64,000 nt of DNA from Microcebus murinus (taxonomy: Eukaryota; Chordata; Mammalia; Primates; Cheirogaleidae): assembly GCF_040939455.1 (NCBI RefSeq), contig NC_134119.1, positions 11,954,501 through 12,018,500 of the forward strand, in the 5' to 3' direction. A program made the position numbers and the translations under genes. Shown one piece after another: positions 46,018-56,881 of the stretch. Each line of letters begins with the position of its first letter. Position 1 is the first letter of the stretch. The notes under the pieces were generated by a model that worked only from the letters and a program-made list of their open reading frames with translations, was not told the origin of the DNA and did not search any database.

Positions 46018-46801
46018 GACCTGAGGATGGTGTTCAGATTTTGCCCACTGGCTCCTGCCCACCCCTTCCCCCCCCCCCCCCCCGGCTAGTATGTTCTTTT
46101 TTATTCTGGGCCGAGCCTCCTCCACTCTTGCAGGGCTCATAGTCCACCCCTCCATAGTAGATAGTGACTTCACCGGGGAAATCAACATCTTAGCCAGTGT
46201 GCTTACAGGCCCTGTGTATGTCTCTAAGGGACAGCGCTTAGCTCAGGCATTACCCTTGCCCCTTAATACATCCTTCCCAGCCATCGCCTCTAACCGAGGT
46301 GCTTCTTGCCCTGGCTCTTCTGATCTCTATTGGGTCCAAGCTATCACCAAAGAACGGCCCACCCTGCGGCTAAAATTAGATGGTAAACTTTTTGAAGGCC
46401 TTCTTGATTCAGGCGCCGATTCCACGGTTATTGCCCAAGACGCCTGGCCCGATTCATGGCCACTGCAGCCCTCCCTTACACACTTACAAGGTATAGGACA
46501 GTCTAGAGACACTCTCCAGAGCTCAAAAATTTTGACATGAAAAGACTCTGAGGGAAACAGAGGTACTACTCAACCCTTTGTAGTCCCGAGCCTACCTGCT
46601 AACTTATGGGGGCGTGATATCCTTGTACAAATGAATGTCATTATGTGCAGCCCCAATGAAGTTGTAGCCAGCCAAATGCTTAAACAGGGATTCCTCCCAG
46701 GACAGGGTTTAGGCAAAAAGGGTCAGGGACTAAGAGCACCCTTGACCACCCTCCCTAAGTCAGACAGATCAGGACTAGGGTTCAAAGACCATTTTTCGTA
46801 A
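45864..46801 (+). pseudogene. pro: pro (dUTPase, aspartic protease, G-patch), broken
   Basis: The -1 frame after the gag slip site encodes the first dUTPase motif (ATTGSAGVDL from about 45963). At a 16-C run (46068-46083) the frame must change before the second half of dUTPase (GRASSTLAG, then DFTGEINI). The same frame continues into the protease, with active site LLDSGADSTVI near 46402, then a TGA at 46538-46540. After it the frame reopens to a G-patch-like end (GFLPGQGLGKKGQGL) and stops at 46799-46801. dUTPase lowers dUTP during reverse transcription and the protease would mature Gag and Gag-Pro-Pol. Two lesions make the product non-functional. Confidence 0.92.
46068..46083 (+). repeat. 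C16 homopolymer inside dUTPase
   Basis: Sixteen C preceded by CCCCTT. The reading frame of dUTPase is different on its two sides. The length may be a true expansion or an assembly error. Confidence 0.9.
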
Positions 46802-49385
46802 GGGTAATTGATCCCCCTGCACTTCAGGCAGATAAAATCACTTGGAAAAGTGACTCACCTGTCTAGATCAATCAGTGGCCCCTCCTGTCTAACAAGCTAG
46901 CCGCAGCTACAGCGTTGGTGCAGGAACAATTAGCTGCCGGACACATAGAGCCCTCTACTTCACCTTGGAACACCCCCATTTTCGTCATTCAAAAAAAGAC
47001 TGGCAAGTGGCGGCTGCTACAAGACTTACGAGCTGTTAACCAAACAATGGTTCCCATGGGGGCACTCCAGCCTGGTTTGCCTTCGCCTGTAGCTATCCCC
47101 AAAGGCTACTGTAAGATAGTCATTGACCTAAAAGATTGCTTTTTCTCCATACCATTGCACCCAGATGACTGCAAAGGCTTCGCATTCAGTCTCCCAGTAG
47201 TAAACTGTATAGGACCCTCTCCGCGCTTTCAATGGCAAGTATTGCCTCAAGGCATGGCCAACAGCCCTACCCTTTGCCAAAAATATGTAGCTCAGACAAT
47301 TGATTCTTTTAGAATTCAACATCCTCAGCTATATATGATTCATTATATAGATGACATTCTTCTCGCTGGGGCCGAAGAGGCAACCTTGCTTCAAGTTACC
47401 ATGCAGGTTGTCTTGGCCTTACAAGCTCGAGGCCTCCGCCTGTCCCCTGAAAAGATTCAGGTCTGCCCCCCTCACCTGTTCCTAGGCTTTGAATTGTTCC
47501 CCAATAAGGTCCTCTCCCAAAAGGTGCAAATCAGAAAAGACTCCCTTCAATGCCTTAATGATTTTCAGCGCCTTCTAGGCGACATTAATTGGCTTTGCCC
47601 ATATTTAAAACTCACCACAGGACAGTTAAAACCCCTATTTGACATCCTGCAGGGAGATGCCGATCCAACCTCTCCACGCTCCCTAACTAAAGAAGGGCAG
47701 CAAGCGCTTAGTTTGGTCGAGCAGGCTATAAATGCCCAGGCCATTGGCTACTTCTCCCCCGACTCCCCCTTGTACTTCATTGTCCTCCCTACCCCCTTTT
47801 CGCCCACGGGACTCTTCTGGCAGGGCAAGCCCCTTTTTTAGGTTCACCTGTCAGCTTCCCCTCCTAAAGTCCTTCCCACCTACCCTTATTTAGTAGCTAA
47901 GATTATTCGCTTGGGACGAGAAAACTCCCTTAAACTCTTTGGAAAGGATCCGGATATCATAATACTCCCTTACAATGCTTCTCAAATTCAGTGGCTAATA
48001 CAAAATGATGATGATTGGGCGGTTAACTCTACGTCTTTCCAGGGCAAACTAGATAATCATTACCCCCCTGATAAATTAATTCAGTTCCTCTATCGGACAC
48101 CTGTAATATTTCCCCAAAAAACAAGAGTCTCCCCCATTCCAGGAGCTGTCTTAGTCTTTACCGACGGATCCTCCTCAGGCACCGCGGCCTATAGCATTAA
48201 TGGCCAGGTCCCACCGAATTTTCCTCCGCTCAACTCGTTGAGTTAGCGGCCTTAGTTGCAGCCTTCAAACACGTAGATCAGTCACCATTTAACTTGTATA
48301 CTGATAGTTCTTATGTTGCTCATGCTGTCGCCACCTTAGAAACTGTGCCTCATATTTGGCCCTCCAACAATACCACTCAAATGTTCCAGCAACTACAAGG
48401 ACTCATTCACTCCCGTTCTGCACCCTTTTTCATAGGCCATATTTGCACCCACACTGGCCTTCCTGGGCCTCTAGTCGCTGGAAATAATCTTGTTGATCAG
48501 GCAACCCGCGTTGCAGGCGCAGTCCACACTATCACTGTTAATCCTGTTTGTGCTGCACGCCAAGCTCATAATTTACACCATCTCAATGCCCATACCCTCA
48601 GACTTAAATTTTCCATTACTAGAGAACAAGCCAGAGAGATCGTCCGCCAATGCAAGGCCTGTTTTACCCTTCTCCCTGAACCACACCTAGGAGTCAACCC
48701 TCGCGGCCTAATCCCTGGAGAGCTCTGGCAAATGGATGTCACTCACTACCCTTCTTTCGGAAAGCTTAAATATGTACATGTCTCTGTAGACACTTGCAGT
48801 GGATTTATCTTTGCTTCCCTACAAACAGGCTAAGCCACCCGCCACGTTATTAGTCATGTTATAGCCTGTCTCACCTCCCTCCCTCAGCCTAAAGTTATCA
48901 AGACTGACAATGGCCCGGGATATGTCAGCTCCAATTTCAAAAGTTTTTGTGCTCAGCTAGGCATTAAGCATATTACAGGCATTCCATACAACCCTCAGGG
49001 CCAAGGTATTGTAGAAAGAGCTCATCAGACATTAAAAAATACGCTCTCCAAACTACAATCAGGAGGAGGAATGTTATACCCTTTGACAGGTAATTCCAAA
49101 ACCCTGCTTAATCATGCCCTGTTCATTTTAAATTTTCTCACCTTTGACACCGCCGGTAAAACAGCCGCCAACCGCCTTTGGTACCCATCCACCAAAGATA
49201 CTTATGCACAGGCCTTATGGAAAGATCCGCTTACCGGCAAATGGTTGGGGCCTGACCCCATCCTCATATGGGGAAAAGGACATGCCTGTATCTATGATAC
49301 CCAGGCAGGAAATGCCAAATGGCTACCAGAGAGAACGATTAAGTTATATAATCCACCCAGGGAATCCCCTGAGAAGAATTCTTGA
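46759..49385 (+). pseudogene. pol: pol (reverse transcriptase, RNase H, integrase), broken
   Basis: The frame opens after 46758, -1 relative to pro. RT: first catalytic Asp at 47125-47127 (VIDLKDCFF), QWQVLPQGMANSP near 47230, and YIDD at 47344-47355 with the betaretroviral Ile in place of Met. RNase H: Asp 48163, Glu 48240, Asp 48303 and Asp 48495. Integrase: HHCC zinc site (His 48567 and 48579, Cys 48651 and 48660) and DD35E (Asp 48735, Asp 48906, Glu 49014). Lesions: TAG 46864-46866 before RT, TAG 47839-47841 in the connection, a frameshift near 48205-48216 in RNase H, and TAA 48831-48833 in the integrase core. All catalytic residues can still be seen. The end at 49383-49385 precedes env. 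Confidence 0.95.
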
Positions 49386-49401
49386 TTCTGTTCTCTTCCA
49401 G
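49386..49401 (+). other. env splice acceptor
   Basis: TTCTGTTCTCTTCCAG: a clean pyrimidine tract and AG ending at 49401, immediately after the pol stop and 26 nt before the env ATG. It fits the spliced env mRNA from the donor at 43810. Confidence 0.75.
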
Positions 49402-49427
49402 AAATACAATGACTCCCCGAAAAAAAA

Positions 49428-51439
49428 ATGCTGCCCCTCCTGTGCCTGGTTCTGGTCGTGATCAAGAGCACCATCGCAACCAACATCCATCAGATCTACG
49501 ACTATACATGGCAGGTAATCAATGAGGCAGGAGATGTTGTTAATTCCTCCTCACGTCTCTCCGCCGTTATACCATGGGATCCATTAGAAGTCAACCTGTG
49601 CGTATTAGCTCTTGGGGCTAAAGACCCTGCGTGGGGCCTTCCCGCACTTTACGCCCCTCAGCCAGCTCCTCCAACGACTGACTCCTCCCCAGGCTTTTGC
49701 TCCTCGGGAGCCGGCTGCTCTGCGACGAGATATATAGACTTTTATGTTTGCCCGGGGGCCCATCGACCTCGCGCCAACAACTACCAATGTGGTTACGCCC
49801 CTGACTTCTTTTGTGCTTCCTGGGGCTGTGAGACCACCGGTGATGCCTACTGGAATCCCTCCTCTTCCTGGGATTATATCACCGTCAAGCTCTTTCGTCC
49901 CCTTACGCCCCACAACCACCCACTGATCCTCAGTGTAACAACCAGTGGTGCAACCCCCTGTTAATTTCATTCACCGAAGCTGGAAAAAAGGCTTCCTGGG
50001 ATCAGTCCAGGGGATTTGAATGGGGACTTAGACTTTACATGGCTAAAAGAGACATTGGTCTCACATTTAAAATCAAATTAATTAAAAGCCTCCCCAGAGG
50101 TCCTACGGTCGCAATAGGTCCTAACCACGACCTACACCCACCTCGACCTCACGGTCCCTCCAGGGGCCTACTCTCCTCCCCAGCTGTGTCCCCTTTTCCG
50201 TTTAGCACCTCCCTATACCAACCTACCCTGCCCAAGGGGCCCCCCTCCTCTGCAGAACTAATTCTCACCCTAGTCAACGCCTCTGTCAGGACCATCCGAG
50301 AGGCCAACAATTCAGAATATCAAGAGTGTTGGGTATGCTACTCCTCCCGGCCTCCCTTCTATGAAGGTGTCGCTACATTTGGTAAACCATTATTTACTAA
50401 CGACACCAGCAAACTCAGATGGGGCCTAGAGACCCATGATGGCCTGACACTCAGCCAAGTCACAGGCCTAGGCCTTTGCCTTCTTAGCCCGAGAATGCTT
50501 CCCCCTGCACCCTTAGAGAAAATATGCAATCAGTCAATTACTGTCGACTCCACCTTTCAGTATATTCAGGCATCTAACACCTCCTATTTTGCTTGTTCTT
50601 CCGGCCTTACCCCGTATGTAGTCACTGCAACATTTCTTGAGCATAGAGAATATTGTGTGTTAGTCATGCTCTTTCCCAGACTCACTATACGTCCTGCTGA
50701 CGAATTGCTCAAATTCTGGGAGCGCGGCACCACAATGCTTCGAGAAAAGAGAGAGCCCATCACGGCCATAACACTCGCAGTTGTTCTAGGCCTTGGTGCC
50801 ACAGGGGCTGGAACAGGCATGGCCTCTCTAGTCACCTCCAACCAGCAATACCTGCAGCTCTCTGCTGCCATTGATAACGATCTCCGAGAGCTACAGCAGG
50901 GCCTAAAATATCTCAAAGAATCCCTTGCTTCGCTTTCTGAGGTAGTGTTGCAAAATAGAAGAGGCCTAGACTTAGTGTTCCTCCAAGAGGGAAGTTTGTG
51001 CGCAGCACTTAAAGAAGAATGTTGCTTTTACGCAGATAAAACAGGTCTGGTAGAAGATAGCATTAAAAGGGTTAGACAAAACCTAGAAAATAGAAAAAAA
51101 TGGAGAGAAAAGAGTGAAGCATGGTATCAAAATTGGTTTTCCACATCCCCCTGGCTATCCACATTGCTTCCCAGTGTCTTAGGGCCGCTTGTAGGTTTTC
51201 TGTTGCTCCTCACCTTTGGGCCTTGGGCATTCAAAAAACTAATTGATTTTGTCAAGTCACAGGTAGACGCAGCCACACAAAAATCGGTCTCTGTGTTTTA
51301 CCAACGGCTAGAACAAAGAGGCTCCAGAGAAGACCTCCGTAAAGAGTCTCCCAATACACCCACTGAGGGTCTAAATTTCTCAAACCTTGCCTCAGACATG
51401 GAACGCAGTTGGTTCCAAAGGGTGTGGAGACGCCCATGA
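49428..51439 (+). pseudogene. env: env (surface and transmembrane subunits), one frameshift in SU
   Basis: The ATG at 49428 follows an A8 run and opens a hydrophobic signal peptide (MLPLLCLVLVVI). The N-terminal half of SU, containing [13 protein letters not shown], reads to 49964. A frameshift lies between about 49880 and 49922. The second frame (open from 49922, first ATG 50039) continues unbroken to 51439: CWVC (CXXC) at 50327-50338, furin-type site REKR at 50741-50752, hydrophobic fusion-peptide-like segment just after it, an immunosuppressive-domain-like stretch [11 protein letters not shown] at 50948-50980, CX6CC at 50999-51025, membrane span at about 51150-51235 and a short tail. This is the gammaretrovirus-like envelope of type D viruses. 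I did not find the SDGGG motif typical of the RDR receptor-interference group. The unbroken half has no signal peptide of its own. Confidence 0.94.
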
Positions 51440-51674
51440 CGGGATTATCGCGATGCCATGTACCAGATGCACACCCCGCCGACGGTGAGGTGACTCCATG
51501 ACGGGAATATTGTAGGTCCATGCCCGGGAGCACACTTCATAATCAGAAGTGCCGGAGCTGGATGCCACCTACATAGCCTAAGACAGAGGCCTCACCTTCA
51601 CATTAATCGACAGATCTTATATTTGGGGTGCTGGTCGCGGAAGCCCATCGCGTAGCCTAAGACAGGCTCTCCAC
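51424..51674 (+). promoter_or_regulatory. CTE-like RNA export element
   Basis: Two copies of ATGACGGG (51436-51443, 51498-51505) and two of CCTAAGACAG (51577-51586, 51656-51665) lie in the order A1-A2-B1-B2. Flanking segments pair exactly: GTGGAGA (51424-51430) with TCTCCAC (51668-51674), CGCGATG (51449-51455) with CATCGCG (51646-51652), AGGTGA (51488-51493) with TCACCT (51592-51597), and GTAGGT (51512-51517) with ACCTAC (51567-51572). This puts A1 opposite B2 and A2 opposite B1 in two internal loops of one long hairpin, as in the constitutive transport element of MPMV/SRV that recruits NXF1/TAP to export unspliced RNA. The env stop codon lies inside A1. Function is inferred. Confidence 0.88.
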
Positions 51675-51703
51675 CAACCTATATAAATCTCCCTCATATT
51701 AAT

Positions 51704-51718
51704 AAAGAGAGGGGGAGA
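51704..51718 (+). other. Polypurine tract
   Basis: AAAGAGAGGGGGAGA directly abuts the TG of the 3' LTR. It would prime plus-strand DNA synthesis. An AATAAA just inside it (51701-51706) is probably coincidental. Confidence 0.93.
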
Positions 51719-52161
51719 TGTTAGAGGCAAGGACCCTCAAAGACCCTCAACTCCCCTATGACTTGTCCTACGCACAGGCTTCGCCCTGGAAAATTCCAGC
51801 TATAGCTCCGAGAAGAATGCATTCCATGACGTGCTGACCACGGAATGTTCCAGGGAGTGCTGACTGCAATTGTTCCCGACCACCTGCCAGGTTGGGATTG
51901 AGTAATCAGTCACAAACAGCTTCGATACCGATAAGACGCTGATTGGGGCTGATTAGCCCAAACCCAAGACTCATCGTCACCCCACTCTATTTTTCTGTTT
52001 CTACTTCCTTGTTTCTGTATGCTTATAAAACCTACAAAGAATCCAAGTAAAGTAGACCTTGACAACCCTTTGCTTGGTCTCATTCCTTTCTCTTGCCCAT
52101 CTCTTTCAGGCACGGTCCCCCTTGACCCCACGAGTAACAGAAGGTCCCTCGGGCCGGGACA
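51719..52161 (+). repeat. 3' LTR (443 bp)
   Basis: Same length and ends as the 5' LTR. By eye 11 substitutions and no indels, about 2.5 per cent. Many are C/T or G/A changes, several at CpG. Confidence 0.97.
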
Positions 52162-52167
52162 CGCCAG
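52162..52167 (+). repeat. Right target-site duplication CGCCAG
   Basis: CGCCAG directly follows the CA end of the 3' LTR and equals the six bases before the 5' LTR. Confidence 0.93.
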
Positions 52168-52246
52168 GCTGAGTCCTGAGTCTGAGACACTGGAAAACGT
52201 GTCTTCCAGCCTTTGGTGGCCTCTAGGGCTGCAGCCCTTAAGCCAG

Positions 52247-52362
52247 CGCCTCTCAAACTTGCACTTGCCTGCGACTCGCTTGGACGACTCACTTGGACGT
52301 CTTGTTAATACAGATTCTGGCCCAGGGGCTGAGGTTCTGCATTTCCAGCTGTGGCCTTGAAC
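52247..52362 (+). mobile_element. MER5A-like hAT transposon relic
   Basis: CGCCTCTCAAACTTGCACTT, TGTTAATACAGATTCTGGCC and CAGGGGCTGAGGTTCTGCAT follow MER5A order. The right end is missing. Confidence 0.65.
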
Positions 52363-52689
52363 CACAGGCCCCAGGCTGCTGTTAGCTTAGAAAATTCATC
52401 TGGAAAATCGCCTGAAAATCATTCCCCTCTCCTTCTCATTTTGATTTTTCCCTGCTTCCTTATTTTAAATAACATTTTTTAAACCTAGGATACATGCACA
52501 AAGTAAAAAAAAAAAAAAAAAAAAAAAACAAACAGATTAACACTCAAAAAACACTCAACTACACGGGGAAGTTGGTTACCCCTTGTCCCATCTCCCAGGC
52601 CTCTCAGTAGCCAGAAAGTTACCCACTTTCTTATGCCTTCCTCTGGAGTGTTTGTGCAGAGTGATAATAACATTTATTCCTTGTTGATC
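52363..52689. other. Unassigned sequence with a 23-A run
   Basis: A long A tract lies at about 52506-52528. The surrounding text resembles a minus-strand old L1 (AACATTTTTTAAACCTAGG), but I would not name it. Confidence 0.5.
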
Positions 52690-52885
52690 ATTTCTTATGT
52701 CCTGGGCACGGATGAGCACCCCTTGTGTAGATAATTTAATTTTCCCAACAAGCCCAATTTTTCAGTAGAGGAGACTGAAGCACAGAAAGGTTGAGTAGTT
52801 GGATGTTCGTGGCACAGCTAGGGAGGGCCAGAACTGGGATTCCAGGCACCAGGGTCCTTGCCCTGTCTCATGATTCAACACCACT
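52690..52885 (-). mobile_element. MIR SINE, minus
   Basis: TAATTTAATTTTCCCAACAA, GAGACTGAAGCACAGAAAGG, AACTGGGATTCCAGGCACC. Confidence 0.75.
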
Positions 52886-53769
52886 ATACACACAGCCCCT
52901 GCCCACCTCTTTTTGGTTTTTTTTGTTATAGCCAGGATAACGTATAATGTTCTGGACTTTGCTTTTTTCCATCTTAACAACTGATCTTGAAGAAGGCTCA
53001 ATTACAGCGCGTGGAGAGCTGCCTTCCTTTGAACAGCTGCATAGGATTTCTTTGCAAGCATGGACTCCATTTCTTTAATCAGGGACCTATATGGGGAGGT
53101 AGGACAAGGAAGGGGTCGTTCCAGTTCTTTCACTGCCAACTCCCGTCATGTGTAGCCTGGCACGTATGTCCTGTCACGCGTGTGCCAGGATATCTGTGGG
53201 ACGAACCACTAGACCTGGGACTGCTGGTCACAGGCTATGTGCCTGTGAAGTTTGGTAGTTGACGTCAATTGTTTTCTAAAGCGGCCCTGGAGCCTGCCTC
53301 TTGCTGGCGGTGTACGCACTACCTGTTTCCCGAGAGCCTTGCCCACCTTGCCTTTATGAGCGTGGCTTTTTCTGCTGCAGGTTTGAACCATCCTGCAGGA
53401 AGCAGAGTTGGGCAAGACGGGCCCTCCCTGCCCGACGGTTAAATAAAAACCTCGCCGAGGTGTGCGGTTGGTCTGGGCCCGGCCACTCCCTTGGTCAGGT
53501 CAGCCTGCTCCTCCAAGGGCAGCATTTGTCATCAGGGATTTCATGGCTTAAAAATAAAGGGGATCCAATTGCACACCAGAGCCCTGGCCAGCCGGGAGCT
53601 CCGCGCCCTTCCCCCAGCCCCAGGGCCCACAGCTAAGAGCCTGGAAGAAGCCACAGAGAACAACGAAAGGCAAAGGGCCCAACTCGAAGGAGATAGGAAG
53701 CTGAAGATGGGGGTGCAGCCGGGCTCCGCCCCAACCCTCATGCTGAAATTATCTCCCCACATTTTAGAG
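52886..53769. other. Unassigned sequence
   Basis: The left part (52900-53100) looks like minus-strand old L1 (GGACTTTGCTTTTTTCCATC, TGCATAGGATTTC). 53220-53770 is not assigned. No gene is supported. Confidence 0.45.
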
Positions 53770-54010
53770 CAGTGGTTAAACACACAGACTCAGGACCACT
53801 ATGACGTGGGTTCAAATCTGCTTCCTCCACTAAGGAGCTGTGTGACCTTAGGTTAGCGGTCTTACTTCTCTGAACCCCCGTTTTCCCATCTGCAAATTTG
53901 CTATATTAATAGGCCTCTTTCCCAGTGTGCCTGTGAAGATTAACTGTCTGGAGGTACACAAAGTTTTGGAACAACGCTTGGCACAAAAAAAGGCACACAA
54001 TACATATTAG
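53770..54010 (+). mobile_element. MIR SINE
   Basis: GCAGTGGTTAAACACACAGA, GTGGGTTCAAATCTGCTTCC, GCTGTGTGACCTTAGGTTAG and TTTTCCCATCTGCAAATTTG. Confidence 0.85.
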
Positions 54011-54039
54011 CTGTTGTTTCATGACTCAGAGGATTCATT

Positions 54040-54210
54040 TACTTACTTGGGTATTGTCTGTCTAGAATCCCAACTCCAGGAAGGGAGAGATGTCATCTCT
54101 CTTGTTGCCAGTGGTGTCTCTGCCCCAGCACAGTGCCTGAACATAGTAGGTCCTCTATCAATATTCACTGGAGGAATGAGTGAATGAATGAATGAATGAA
54201 TGAATGAAGG
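54040..54210 (+). mobile_element. L2 LINE, 3' terminus with (GAAT)n
   Basis: CTAGAATCCCAACTCCAGGA, CCCCAGCACAGTGCCTGAAC, ATAGTAGGTCCTCTATCAAT then a GAATGAAT run. Confidence 0.8.
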
Positions 54211-54339
54211 GGATGTATCATTTTCCCTCCTTCAGCCTCAGTTTCTTTATTTGTGAATGGGAGATTTTAATTTCATTCACTGTGCTCTTCTCTGTTTTCC
54301 CAGTCTGCAGTGATCCTATCTCATTGCTTTTTGCAACAG

Positions 54340-55325
<986 letters not shown>

Positions 55326-55609
55326 TTTAAAACATATAGGCTTGGTTTTAAAAGTTTCACTAGTTGGCATTTAAAACACGCCCCTTATCCCCTCACACCC
55401 TACACAAGCAGTGTAGTTTCCAATTCATTCTTTTTATGTGTGCTTTGATTTTCAGGAAATTTGTTCAAGGAATGACAAAACTGTTTAGACTGTAATGATC
55501 ACCTTGTACAACTTGGAGATTTCGCAGGCAGTTGAGGCCTGGAAAGAGGAAGCGATTATTCAAGGTCACATGATGGGAGATGAGAGAGCTGAGGTCTAGC
55601 CCAGGCCTT

Positions 55610-55775
55610 CTTACCACCCACGTGTGGGCTCTGCCTCAGTTTTCTCCTCTGCAAAGTGGGGTTATAATAATTTCTATCCCCTTGGATTGTTGTGTTAAAT
55701 GAAATAATATGCAAATGTGTATAAGACAGCTTGGTACATAGTAAATGCTCAATAAAAGTTATTCATTATTAGTAT
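55610..55775 (+). mobile_element. MIR SINE fragment
   Basis: CTCAGTTTTCTCCTCTGCAA, AGTGGGGTTATAATAATTTC, GTTGTGTTAAATGAAATAAT and GTAAATGCTCAATAAAAG. Confidence 0.8.
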
Positions 55776-56881
55776 CAAATTATGGTGAAGAGGAGGAGGA
55801 AGAGGATGATGATGTCAGTCCCTGTTTCTCCTGTTTGGTTTGGGATGAAGAATCACCAGACTTTGATAAGGGTGTTTTTTGCTTTTGCTTTTATTTTCTA
55901 TATGCTTTGGGGAGTGGGAGAGAGGTTACTGTATGAAAGCCCCTCAAACAAGGCATGGAGTCCACTTTAGATGTTCTTCCTTTCCTGCTGGGAATCCCAG
56001 CAAACTGAGATGGGAAGTCCAGTTGTGGGGTGGCATTGGAGGTTTGAAACCCTCTTATGGGGTCCCCCTATTTGGGGAACTGGTCTGTAGAGTCCAGGGG
56101 TGGAGGTTGGGAAAGGAGAGGTCCTGGAGATAGCGTGTCCCATGATCGAAAACCCCACAGCTGTGTTTCAGAACAAATCTTCACCCACAAAACCCTAGCC
56201 AAACTGTCAGTGAAGCCAGTGGGCCCCTGGTGTCACTGTGCCCAGGCTTTGCAGACTTAACTGCCTGCAGGGCGCTGGCAAGGAAGGTTCAGGGCCGTGG
56301 TAGGGGTAGGGGGGGCCCTGGGGAGCACTGGCCCCATCTGAGGACAACACCTCCAGATAGTGGACTTCCAGATGATGGTGACCTCAGAGAAACACAGCCC
56401 CTCGGTGGCCCGACCTGCTAATGAGACATCTCCCAATTTTTAAATCTTGTGAGGGCCCAAGAAGACATGCTTAGGGCCAGATATGATTCCTGGGCAACTC
56501 CTGAAATCCACACCCCTCACTTGGAAAGGTGGGGAAACTGAGGCCCAAGGAGGTAGGGTGAATTGTTCAAGGTTCCCCAAAGTCAATGTTAGAACACCCA
56601 GTCCATTTCTCTCAACATCCTTTCACTGAGATGTTCTTCTGGGGCCAAAGGGCACCACTAGAAGTCTGGGGTGGCTTCTCTTAGGGCCAGGAAAGCCACT
56701 CTGGACTGTCAACATACCTGGAGGGCACTGGGTGTGGCCGCAGGGCTGCGGGGGTGGGTGGGGGTTTGGGGGGGTGGGAGGGGTTGGTGCAGCCAAACCC
56801 TGTCCTTCCCATCGGAAAGTGAGATTTCCTCTCTGGGCCCCAGCCAAGAGGCAGGGGCATCTTTTCTTACTATGTGTTTTA
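55776..56881. other. Unassigned sequence
   Basis: 56520-56600 may be a diverged minus MIR (GGAAACTGAGGCCCAAGGAG). A G-rich run is at 56745-56790. No gene is recognised. Confidence 0.5.

Larger units (their letters stand above)
43246..52161 (+). mobile_element. Endogenous betaretrovirus, type D (SRV/MPMV-like), full length, defective
   Basis: 8.9-kb provirus in the order LTR, PBS, gag, pro with dUTPase, pol, env, CTE-like element, PPT, LTR. Features specific to betaretroviruses are the tRNA-Lys1,2 PBS, dUTPase fused in the pro frame, a G-patch at the end of pro, gag/pro/pol in successive -1 frames, and a 6-bp target duplication. The env, however, has the CXXC and CX6CC motifs of gammaretrovirus-like envelopes, the known mosaic of type D viruses. 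At least eight lesions are visible: four stops in gag, pro and pol besides one more in pol, and three frameshifts in pro, pol and env. All genes are colinear and no large deletion is seen. Orientation is opposite to ARFGEF2, about 29 kb upstream of it. Confidence 0.96.
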
